DNA of 33,225 bases, from the NCBI GenBank assembly GCA_029257335.1, contig JARIBV010000127.1:1-33225 (forward strand), written 5' to 3'. The position numbers and the translations under genes were made by a program. Origin of the DNA: Faecousia sp. (GTDB lineage: Bacteria; Bacillota; Clostridia; Oscillospirales; Oscillospiraceae). Numbering within the stretch: the stretch's first letter is position 1; each line of letters begins with the position of its first letter. Under the pieces are notes generated by a model that was given only the letters and a program-made list of their open reading frames with translations, was not told where the DNA came from and made no database searches. This document shows positions 1 through 6,416 of this stretch, piece by piece.

Positions 1-1
1 C

Positions 2-1708
2 TGGCTTCTTTGCGGTCTGGAAATTGCCAAGAAAGCCTTTGGCAGCATCGGTCACGGTCAGATCTTTGACGAAAACTTTCTCATGTCCGTGGCAACCATT
101 GGTGCTTTTCTCCTGGGCGACTTTACAGAAGGTGCCGCGGTCATGCTGTTCTTCCAGGTGGGAGAGTTGTTTCAGAGTGTTGCCGTGGAACGCTCCAGAA
201 AATCCGTTGCCTCCCTTATGGATCTGCGGCCCGATGTGGCCCTGGTACTGCGAGACGGCGAAGCTGTGGAATGCGACCCCGAAGAGGTTCAGGTAGGCGA
301 CCGAATCCAGGTCTTGCCCGGCCAGAGAATCCCGGTAGACGGTGTGGTGCTGTCCGGCTGCTCTTCTGTGGATACCGCAAAAATCACAGGCGAATCCGTG
401 CCCCGTGATGTGGGGCCGGGAGATCCCATCCTCTCTGGCTGCATCAATATCACCGGTATTCTCACCATTGAGGCGCAGAGCGAATATGCCTCTTCCACGG
501 TGGCCCGGATTCTGGAGCTTATGGAATCCGCCACAGAAGGAAAATCCAAAACAGAAAGCCTCATTACCCGCTTTGCCAGAGTCTATACCCCCTGTGTGGT
601 CTTTGGCGCCCTGGCTCTGGCCCTGATTCCTCCGGTCTTTGATGGGTGGCAATTCCTCAAGTGGGTCACCCGGGCCCTCAACTTCCTGGTTGTCTCCTGC
701 CCCTGTGCCCTTGTCATTTCTGTTCCTCTCAGTTTCTTTGGCGGCATGGGCGCCGCATCCAGAGCCGGCATGATCGCCAAAGGCGGCATCGCTCTGGAAC
801 ACCTGGCCAAGGCCAAAACTGCAGTATTTGACAAAACAGGAACCCTGACCACCGGAACCTTTACCGTCACCTCCGTGGATGCGAAAACCATGGAGAAAGA
901 GAAGCTTCTGACCCTCGTGGCCGGAGCGGAAAGTGCCTCCACGCACCCCATCGCCCGGGCCATTGTTTCTGCCGCAGGAAGCGGTACACAGAAGGTGGAG
1001 GATCTCAGGGAAATTCCGGGCCGTGGCATCTGCGCCCTGGTGAACGGACACAAGGTACTGGCAGGAAACGCCCTGCTGATGAAAGAAAACGGATTTACTC
1101 CCACTTTGACCCACGCTGGAGGCACTGCGGTGTATGCGGCAGTAGACGGAGTCTATGCCGGTTCCATTCACCTTTCCGATACTCTGAAGCCCAATGCGGC
1201 CCAGGCTCTCAAGCAGCTTCACGATTTGGGCGTGAAGGAAACCATCATGCTCACAGGTGACCGGGAAGAATCCGCCCAGTCTGTTGCGAAAGAGCTGGGC
1301 CTTACCAAGTGGTTCTCCGGTCTGCTCCCCCAGGATAAGGTGGAGAAGGTTCGTTCCCTCATCGACGGCACCTGTCCCGTGATCTTTGTGGGTGACGGTG
1401 TCAATGACGCCCCCGTTTTGGCCCTTGCCGAGGTGGGTGTGGCCATGGGCGGCATTGGCTCTGATGCCGCTGTAGAGGCAGCTGATCTGGTGCTTTTGAA
1501 TGATGACCTGAAAGGTCTCCCCAGAGCCATTTCCATTGCCAGAAAGACCATGGCGGTGGCCCATCAGAACATCGTATTTGCTCTGGGGGTAAAATTTGCC
1601 GTTCTTCTTCTGAGTGTACTGGGCTATGCCTCCATGTGGCTGGCTATTTTCGCAGATGTTGGTGTGGCAGTCCTTGCCATACTGAACGCCACAAGAGCCG
1701 GACGGTAA
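2..1708 (+). CDS. Heavy-metal P1B-type ATPase (Zn/Cd/Pb exporter type), 5'-truncated by the window edge
   Basis: Membrane pump that uses ATP to export soft divalent metals. The frame is open from base 2, so the N-terminus (any metal-binding domain and first helices) lies outside the window. Visible: the actuator region with a TGES loop near base 383, the CPC transmembrane metal site at 698-706, the DKTGTLT phosphorylation motif starting at 830, an HP dipeptide after SAST near 945, and GDGVNDAP near 1392. The last two helices carry a Lys in ALGVKFA and an Asp in DVGVAVLAILNATR, the pair expected for the P1B-2 Zn2+/Cd2+/Pb2+ group (ZntA/CadA) rather than copper pumps. The internal Met at 83 is not the start, because homology-like sequence (FGSIGHGQIFDENFLMSVAT) continues upstream of it. 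A terminator follows 40 bases after the stop. No metal-responsive regulator is visible here. Confidence 0.95.
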   Translation, partial: WLLCGLEIAKKAFGSIGHGQIFDENFLMSVATIGAFLLGDFTEGAAVMLFFQVGELFQSVAVERSRKSVASLMDLRPDVALVLRDGEAVECDPEEVQVGDRIQVLPGQRIPVDGVVLSGCSSVDTAKITGESVPRDVGPGDPILSGCINITGILTIEAQSEYASSTVARILELMESATEGKSKTESLITRFARVYTPCVVFGALALALIPPVFDGWQFLKWVTRALNFLVVSCPCALVISVPLSFFGGMGAASRAGMIAKGGIALEHLAKAKTAVFDKTGTLTTGTFTVTSVDAKTMEKEKLLTLVAGAESASTHPIARAIVSAAGSGTQKVEDLREIPGRGICALVNGHKVLAGNALLMKENGFTPTLTHAGGTAVYAAVDGVYAGSIHLSDTLKPNAAQALKQLHDLGVKETIMLTGDREESAQSVAKELGLTKWFSGLLPQDKVEKVRSLIDGTCPVIFVGDGVNDAPVLALAEVGVAMGGIGSDAAVEAADLVLLNDDLKGLPRAISIARKTMAVAHQNIVFALGVKFAVLLLSVLGYASMWLAIFADVGVAVLAILNATRAGR

Positions 1709-1748
1709 CCAATCCCTTGCGCAATCTCACTTTTGAACACAATTCCGA

Positions 1749-1786
1749 AAAAGCAGAGGTTCCCAATCTTGGGAGCCTCTGCTTTT
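1749..1786. terminator. Rho-independent terminator after the P-type ATPase
   Basis: A 16-bp stem (AAAAGCAGAGGTTCCC at 1749-1764 against 1771-1786, one G-U pair) with a 6-nt loop. It begins with A's and ends in TTTT, so it can act in both directions. It separates the ATPase from the thioredoxin promoter. Confidence 0.85.
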
Positions 1787-1851
1787 GTGATCTATCTCGT
1801 TTTCATAGAGAGCCTCATTTTGCAATATGCGATTCCTGTCAGAAAATCAAA

Positions 1852-1892
1852 GTGATAAAATCACGGAAGTCGGGCAAGACATATGGTAGAAT
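1852..1892 (+). promoter_or_regulatory. Predicted Crp/Fnr-type activator site and -10 box of the first thioredoxin gene
   Basis: GTGA-TAAAA-TCAC (1852-1864, centre 1858) is followed by a -10 hexamer TAGAAT at 1887-1892. The place where a -35 box should be reads CGGAAG, unlike TTGACA. With a start near 1899 the palindrome centre falls at about -41, the class II activator position of the CRP/FNR family. The same arrangement precedes the second thioredoxin gene at 3087-3129. Confidence 0.6.
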
Positions 1893-1934
1893 CGGGCCAT
1901 AAAACAAAGACACCGCATCAAGGAGGAGTTAACT

Positions 1935-2246
1935 ATGTCTGCAATTACGATTACAAGAAATAACTTCCAACAGGAAGTAATGGAAAGCGATAAGCCGGTT
2001 CTGCTGGATTTCTGGGCCAGCTGGTGCACTCCCTGCAAGATGGTTTCCCCCATCATTGATGAAATTGCAAAGGAGCGGCCCGACATTAAGGTGTGCAAAG
2101 TGAATGTGGAAGAGCAGCAGGAACTGGCCTCTGCATTTCAGGTAATGAGCATTCCCGCTCTCATGGTCATGCAAAACGGTGAGATCGTCAACGAGATGGT
2201 TGGCGCACGGCCTAAGAGTCGGATTTTGTCCATGCTGGAAAACTAA
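1935..2246 (+). CDS. trxA: Thioredoxin (WCTPC active site)
   Basis: Small cytoplasmic dithiol oxidoreductase of 103 aa, the usual length for a single thioredoxin fold. The active site is W-C31-T-P-C34-K in place of the classical WCGPCK, and the cis-proline loop is visible as SIPAL. A strong AGGAGG lies about 9 bases before the ATG. It should be reduced by the thioredoxin reductase encoded at 3493-4410. It is monocistronic: its own promoter is upstream and a perfect hairpin terminator starts 3 bases after the stop. The Gly-to-Thr change between the cysteines may alter redox potential or partner choice (inference). Confidence 0.95.
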   Translation: MSAITITRNNFQQEVMESDKPVLLDFWASWCTPCKMVSPIIDEIAKERPDIKVCKVNVEEQQELASAFQVMSIPALMVMQNGEIVNEMVGARPKSRILSMLEN

Positions 2247-2248
2247 GC

Positions 2249-2290
2249 AAAATGGAGCTGATTCCCCAAAAGAAGAATCAGCTCCATTTT
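2249..2290. terminator. Bidirectional terminator between trxA and the convergent Crp/Fnr regulator
   Basis: Perfect 16-bp stem AAAATGGAGCTGATTC (2249-2264) with 2275-2290 and a 10-nt loop. It is flanked by A's on one side and T's on the other, so it can terminate both the thioredoxin mRNA and the regulator mRNA coming from the opposite strand. Confidence 0.9.
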
Positions 2291-2356
2291 CAATACACGC
2301 AGCAACGCTGCTATGTAGAATCCAAATCAAACTTTTTCACAGCATCTGTGGAAAAC

Positions 2357-3013
2357 TCAGTCCTCCAGTGCTTTCAGTCCCTCAACATTTGTCAGTGTGA
2401 CGGTGCCCCGGGTGAGATTCACAAGCCCTTCATTCTGGAAATAGCGAAGCATTCTGGTGACCACTTCCCGGGCGGTTCCCAGATGGTGGGCAATTTTTTC
2501 ATGGGTGATTTTCAATGTGGTTGTTTCCTCCAGTGCGCTTTCTTCCAGCAAAAACCCTGCCAGCCGCTTGTCGAAACTCTTCCACATAATTTGTTCCACC
2601 AGCCACATGACCTCAGAAAAGCGGCTTGCCATAAGCTGGTTGGCATAGTTGGCCACCGCTACAGACTCTTCTGAAAGAGACTTGAAAAGGCTTGCAGGAA
2701 TCACCCACAGGTCCGTGTCCTTCTCCGCCTCGATGGTCACATCGAATTGGACATTTTTCATCATGCAGGAGGCTGAAAACAGACAAATATCTCGCTCAAA
2801 CAGCCGGTACAAGGTCACCTCCCGTCCATCTTCAGAGAGGATATAAACCCGGAGCTGGCCGGAACGAATCAGAAGCAGGCCAAGGCAGTGCATGGTTCCA
2901 TTGTGGATTACGGTGCCTTTGGGCACCTTCCGGCTGCTGCTGGCATTTTGTATGGTCTCCTGCTGACTGGGTGTCAGCTTGTCCCAAATGGGAAAATAGT
3001 TGGAAAAATCCAT
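2357..3013 (-). CDS. Crp/Fnr-family transcriptional regulator
   Basis: DNA-binding regulator of 218 aa: an N-terminal cyclic-nucleotide-binding-like beta barrel (about 10-115), a dimerisation helix (about 118-150) and a C-terminal winged HTH (about 165-212). The recognition helix reads A-R182-E183-V-V-T-R187. The R-E-x-x-x-R spacing matches the residues by which E. coli CRP reads GTGA half-sites (R180, E181, R185), and GTGA/TCAC palindromes lie at both neighbouring thioredoxin promoters. There is no Fnr-type N-terminal cysteine cluster; three cysteines (43, 77, 83) sit in the sensor domain and could sense redox state, which is inference. SD GGAGG precedes the ATG, and a consensus promoter lies at 3037-3065. 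It most likely controls the flanking thioredoxin genes; the ligand is unknown. Confidence 0.9.
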   Translation of the reverse strand: MDFSNYFPIWDKLTPSQQETIQNASSSRKVPKGTVIHNGTMHCLGLLLIRSGQLRVYILSEDGREVTLYRLFERDICLFSASCMMKNVQFDVTIEAEKDTDLWVIPASLFKSLSEESVAVANYANQLMASRFSEVMWLVEQIMWKSFDKRLAGFLLEESALEETTTLKITHEKIAHHLGTAREVVTRMLRYFQNEGLVNLTRGTVTLTNVEGLKALED

Positions 3014-3036
3014 AGTGATCCCTCCTCACCTTCCAT

Positions 3037-3065
3037 AGTATAGGGGATAATCGCGGCGCTGTCAA
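3037..3065 (-). promoter_or_regulatory. Consensus sigma-A promoter of the Crp/Fnr regulator gene
   Basis: Read on the - strand: TTGACA (3065-3060), 17-bp spacer, TATACT (3042-3037). This is near-perfect, so the regulator is probably made constitutively, unlike the thioredoxin promoters that lack a -35 box. An inverted repeat TCAC-TGG-GTGA (3074-3084) sits just upstream of the -35 and could allow feedback. Confidence 0.75.
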
Positions 3066-3086
3066 ATCCTTTTTCACTGGGTGATT

Positions 3087-3129
3087 CGGTGACAACATCA
3101 CGGAAATATGGGAAGAAACCGGGTATACT
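3087..3129 (+). promoter_or_regulatory. Predicted Crp/Fnr-type activator site and -10 box of the trx2-trxB operon
   Basis: Imperfect palindrome CGGTGA-CAACA-TCACGG (3087-3103, centre 3095) followed by TATACT at 3124-3129. The -35 position reads CGGAAA. Centre-to-(-10) distance is 29 bases, identical to the site at 1852-1892, placing it near -41 from the expected start. Confidence 0.6.
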
Positions 3130-3159
3130 AAAGAAAAACAACAGAAGGGAGCAACTAAC

Positions 3160-3480
3160 ATGGCTGCTATCGATATCAATCAGGAAGTATTCACAAAAGA
3201 GGTTGAACAGGGAACCGGTATGGTTCTGGTCGATTTTTGGGCACCTTGGTGCATCCACTGCCGCCGCATCGCCCCTGTACTGGACCAGGTGGCCCAGAAG
3301 TATGAGGGCAGAGTGCCTGTTCTGAAAGTAAACATTGACGAGGAGCCGGAGCTGGCTCGGAAATATGAGATTAAGAGAATCCCCACTTTGACCGTGTTCC
3401 GGGCCGGAGAGGCGCTGGGCAGCATCGAAGAACCCGATTCCAAGGCAAAGATCGAGGCTCTGATCGAGGAGTATCTGTAA
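3160..3480 (+). CDS. trxA: Thioredoxin-like protein (WCIHC active site)
   Basis: Second thioredoxin, 106 aa, cytoplasmic. The active site is W-C31-I-H-C34-R; His beside the C-terminal Cys is reminiscent of DsbA/PDI-type CxHC centres, which are more oxidising than CGPC. The cis-proline loop is RIPTL. A GAAGGGA ribosome site lies about 9 bases upstream. It is 12 bases from trxB, so the two are translated from one mRNA. Along the whole length it is clearly homologous to, but divergent from, the protein at 1935-2246. A specialised substrate is likely, but none can be named from the sequence. Confidence 0.93.
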   Translation: MAAIDINQEVFTKEVEQGTGMVLVDFWAPWCIHCRRIAPVLDQVAQKYEGRVPVLKVNIDEEPELARKYEIKRIPTLTVFRAGEALGSIEEPDSKAKIEALIEEYL

Positions 3481-3492
3481 GGAGGATATCCG

Positions 3493-4410
3493 ATGGAGCA
3501 GATTTATGATGTCATGATCGTAGGCGGCGGCCCCGGCGGTTATACCGCCGCCATGTATTGTGCCAGAGCCGGTCTTCACACCGTGGTCCTGGAAAAGCTG
3601 TCCGCAGGCGGTCAGGCAGCACTGACTGAGTGGATTGACAACTATCCCGGATTTGAAGAAGGAATCGAGGGCTTCACCCTGGGCGATAAAATGCGCCTGG
3701 GCGCAGAGCGCTTCGGAGCGGAGACCCTCTATGCGGAGGTAACCGCCCTGTCTCTGGAGGACCGGATCAAAACCGCCCAGACCAGCGAAGGCCCCGTCAA
3801 GGCCAGAGCCGTGATCCTGGCCACAGGAGCCAATCCCAGAACCTTAAACCTGCCGGAAGAAGAATTGCTGCTGGGCCGAGGGGTACACTACTGCGCTACC
3901 TGCGACGGCATGTTCTATAAAGGAAAAACCGTTGTGGTGGTAGGCGGTGGCAATAGCGCCGCAGCAGAAGCACTGGTTCTGTCCCGGATCGCCAAGAAGG
4001 TCATTGTGGTGCATCGCCGGGACCACCTTCGTGCCACTAAAATTTATCATGAGCCCTTGATGAAAGCCGAAAATGTGGAATTTCGTTGGAATTCCACTGT
4101 GGAAGAGCTGCTGCATGACACAAAACTGTTTGGCGTCACCCTGAAGGATGTCAATACCGGCGAGCGCACCCAGGTAGACTGTGACGGTCTGTTCGTCAGC
4201 ATCGGCAGAAATCCCAACACAGAGCTGGTACAGGGAGTCGTTACTCTGGACAGAGGCTATGTGGTTGCGGACGAATCCACCAGGACCAACATTGCCGGCG
4301 TGTTTGCCGTGGGCGATGTGCGAACCAAGGCCCTGCGTCAGGTTGCCACCGCAGTGGGAGATGGCGCAACCGCCAGCCACTATGTGGAAGAATACCTTGC
4401 TGAACACTAA
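3493..4410 (+). CDS. trxB: Thioredoxin reductase (NADPH)
   Basis: Flavoenzyme of 305 aa that passes electrons from NADPH through FAD to a redox-active disulfide and on to thioredoxin. Visible: FAD-binding GGGPGG (11-16), the catalytic CATC (Cys134 and Cys137) followed by DG, the second dinucleotide fold GGGNSAAAEA (151-160), the HRRD segment (174-177) that favours NADPH, and a C-terminal GVFAVGDV FAD motif. The length is typical of low-molecular-weight TrxB. AAGGAGG precedes the ATG. Co-transcribed with the WCIHC thioredoxin and probably also serving the WCTPC thioredoxin. Confidence 0.96.
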   Translation: MEQIYDVMIVGGGPGGYTAAMYCARAGLHTVVLEKLSAGGQAALTEWIDNYPGFEEGIEGFTLGDKMRLGAERFGAETLYAEVTALSLEDRIKTAQTSEGPVKARAVILATGANPRTLNLPEEELLLGRGVHYCATCDGMFYKGKTVVVVGGGNSAAAEALVLSRIAKKVIVVHRRDHLRATKIYHEPLMKAENVEFRWNSTVEELLHDTKLFGVTLKDVNTGERTQVDCDGLFVSIGRNPNTELVQGVVTLDRGYVVADESTRTNIAGVFAVGDVRTKALRQVATAVGDGATASHYVEEYLAEH

Positions 4411-4412
4411 AT

Positions 4413-4458
4413 AAAAAATCCCATCTGACTTTCTTCGGAAATGCAGATGGGTTTTTTT
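4413..4458 (+). terminator. Rho-independent terminator after trxB
   Basis: Stem CCCATCTG (4420-4427) with CAGATGGG (4444-4451), extended by AAAAAA/TTTTTT pairing, a 16-nt loop and a run of seven T's. It ends the trx2-trxB operon. Confidence 0.85.
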
Positions 4459-4503
4459 GCTTCTGGAACCATTCGGCAGGAAGGGCCTTTTTTTGCAGAC
4501 CTA

Positions 4504-4532
4504 GTGACAAACAACCCTGTTTGTGATACAAT
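4504..4532 (+). promoter_or_regulatory. Promoter of the ydcF-M42-M3 peptidase operon with a palindrome in the spacer
   Basis: GTGACA (4504-4509), 17-bp spacer, TACAAT (4527-4532). A perfect inverted repeat ACAAACA-ACCC-TGTTTGT (4507-4524) overlaps the -35 and fills the spacer, a position suited to a repressor. Confidence 0.65.
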
Positions 4533-4558
4533 GGATAAAACTTCTATAGGAGGTGCAG

Positions 4559-5320
4559 ATGAAATATAAAAAATTGTTGAAATTGCTGTTTCTGGCATCA
4601 TTGATCGGAACAGGATTGGTATTTTGGTTTCAAATCCTGCACTATCGCTATGCAGGACTGATTTTTCTGGGCATTGCATCTATCCTCGGAATCTACTGGA
4701 TTCTGGATTATCTTTCCTCCCGTCATCCAAGACGGGTCAGATGGCTGCGCCGGTGTTTTACCCTGCTTCTGTGTCTGAGCTTGCTGGTCATGGCAGTGAC
4801 GCAGATCCTGATTGCCACAGGCTCTAAGGGAGAACCGGATGCAGAATGTGACTATGTGTTGGTTCTGGGCGCCGCAGTCAACGGAACCACCCCCTCCCGT
4901 GCGTTAAGAGAACGGCTGGAGGCGGCGTATCAATATCTTGTAACCCATCCGAAGGCCCAATGTATCGTTTCCGGCGGTATGGGGCGCGGGGAAGCTATTA
5001 CAGAGGCCCTGAGCATGTTTCAGTGGCTCACGGAAAAAGGCATTGCCCCCCATCGAATCTGGATGGAGGACCGTGCAACCTCGACAATGGAAAATATCAG
5101 CTTCTCTCTTTCGCTCATTGAACAAAAGACCGGCACCCGTCCGCAGAAGCTCGCCATTGTGTCCAGTGAGTACCACCTATTCCGGGCGGGGCTTATGGCA
5201 CGGGATCAAGGGGTTTCCATGCTGGGAGTTCCCGCCCGTACAGAACCGATCTTTTCCCGGGCTCACTACTATTTCCGCGAAATTTTCGGAGTTTGGTTTT
5301 ACATACTATTTGGAAATTAA
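4559..5320 (+). CDS. YdcF/DUF218 (SanA/ElyC-like) membrane protein
   Basis: Protein of 253 aa. Three hydrophobic helices at about 7-27, 32-50 and 66-86 precede a DUF218 domain (about 96-240) beginning DYVLVLGAAVNG and containing SGGMGRGEA and SSEYHLFRA, hallmarks of the family. The domain is expected outside the membrane or at its surface. Relatives (SanA, ElyC) affect envelope integrity in E. coli, but the biochemical role is not settled. The start is the ATG at 4559: an upstream in-frame GTG at 4553 lies inside the AGGAGG ribosome site and cannot be used. It is the first gene of an operon with two peptidases, 23 bases from the next. Confidence 0.88.
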   Translation: MKYKKLLKLLFLASLIGTGLVFWFQILHYRYAGLIFLGIASILGIYWILDYLSSRHPRRVRWLRRCFTLLLCLSLLVMAVTQILIATGSKGEPDAECDYVLVLGAAVNGTTPSRALRERLEAAYQYLVTHPKAQCIVSGGMGRGEAITEALSMFQWLTEKGIAPHRIWMEDRATSTMENISFSLSLIEQKTGTRPQKLAIVSSEYHLFRAGLMARDQGVSMLGVPARTEPIFSRAHYYFREIFGVWFYILFGN

Positions 5321-5343
5321 CATATTATTGGAGGTAATGCAAC

Positions 5344-6381
5344 ATGGATTATTCTTACGCCCGTTATGCAGCAGAGAAAGCTGCGGAGCTTCTGGCCATT
5401 GACAGCCCTTCCGGCTTTACGGAACGCGCAGCCAAATGGGTTCTGGAGGCCTTTGGCTCTTTGGGATTTGATGCTAAGCTGACCCGGAAGGGCGGTGTAC
5501 TGATCGATTTGGGCGGTGTGGACGAAAATGACGGGCTTCTGCTGGAGGCCCACGGCGATACCCTGGGTGCCATGGTCAGTGACATCAAGAGCAACGGCCG
5601 CCTCAAGATCACCAATCTGGGCGGTATGAACGCAAACAACGCAGAAGCCGAAAATGTCCGGGTCTACACCCGCTCCGGCCGTGTTCTGGAGGGCACCTGC
5701 CAGCTGGCAAACGCCTCCGTCCATGTAAACAAGGACTATTCTTCCTCCGCCCGTACCTTTGACACCGTGGAAATCGTGCTGGACGAGGATGTAAGCAGCG
5801 CCGATGATACCAAGGCCCTGGGCATTCGGGTGGGAGATATGGTCTGCTTTGAGCCCCGGACCCGGATCACCGAAAGCGGCTATATTAAGAGCAGATTCCT
5901 GGATGATAAGCTCTCTGTGGGCATTTTGCTGGGCTTTGCCAAATACCTGAAGGATTACCGCCTGACACCTGCCCGGAGAACCTGGGTGCATGTGACTGTC
6001 TATGAGGAAGTGGGCCATGGCGGTTCCGCCTCTGTTCCCGCAGGTGTCACAGAGGCCATCTCTGTGGATATGGGCTGCGTAGGTGACGGTTTGGCCTGTA
6101 CGGAGCGGATGGTCTCTATCTGCGCCAAGGACTCCGGCGGTCCTTACTCCTACGATGTGGTCGGCAAGCTCATTGCTGCTGCCGAAGCTGAGGGGGCAAA
6201 CTACGCCGTGGACATCTACCCCATGTACGGCAGCGATGTGGAAGCCACTTTGCGGGCCGGCTATGACATCCGCCACGGTCTCATCGGTGCCGGTGTCTAT
6301 GCTTCCCACGGTTACGAGAGAAGCCATATCGACGGTGTCTATCAGACTCTCAAGGTTCTGAAGGGCTACCTGGGAGTGTAA
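5344..6381 (+). CDS. M42-family metallopeptidase (aminopeptidase)
   Basis: Cytoplasmic aminopeptidase of 345 aa in the glutamyl/tetrahedral (TET) aminopeptidase family, which trims short peptides and uses two metal ions. Visible ligand and catalytic sites: H70 and D72 (AHGDTLGA), D187/D188 (FLDDKLS), the catalytic E221-E222 (YEEVGHGGS), D242 (SVDMG) and a C-terminal His in RSHIDG. Length and motif order are standard. TTGGAGG precedes the ATG. It lies between a YdcF-like gene and an M3 oligopeptidase, suggesting a joint role in peptide turnover: the M3 enzyme cuts oligopeptides and this enzyme finishes them (inference). Exact residue specificity cannot be read from sequence. Confidence 0.93.
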   Translation: MDYSYARYAAEKAAELLAIDSPSGFTERAAKWVLEAFGSLGFDAKLTRKGGVLIDLGGVDENDGLLLEAHGDTLGAMVSDIKSNGRLKITNLGGMNANNAEAENVRVYTRSGRVLEGTCQLANASVHVNKDYSSSARTFDTVEIVLDEDVSSADDTKALGIRVGDMVCFEPRTRITESGYIKSRFLDDKLSVGILLGFAKYLKDYRLTPARRTWVHVTVYEEVGHGGSASVPAGVTEAISVDMGCVGDGLACTERMVSICAKDSGGPYSYDVVGKLIAAAEAEGANYAVDIYPMYGSDVEATLRAGYDIRHGLIGAGVYASHGYERSHIDGVYQTLKVLKGYLGV

Positions 6382-6416
6382 CGATCCAAAATGCGTTTGT
6401 AAAAGGAGAATGTAGC

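Noticed and set aside
1636..1902. 88-codon open frame across the ATPase end and the following intergenic region
   Set aside because: It reads through a 16-bp terminator hairpin and the predicted thioredoxin promoter, starts inside the ATPase gene and has no ribosome site.
2357..3013. Classification of the regulator as an oxygen-sensing Fnr with an iron-sulfur cluster
   Set aside because: The N-terminal cysteine cluster needed for a [4Fe-4S] Fnr is missing, and the recognition helix is CRP-like, not the Fnr type that reads TTGAT.
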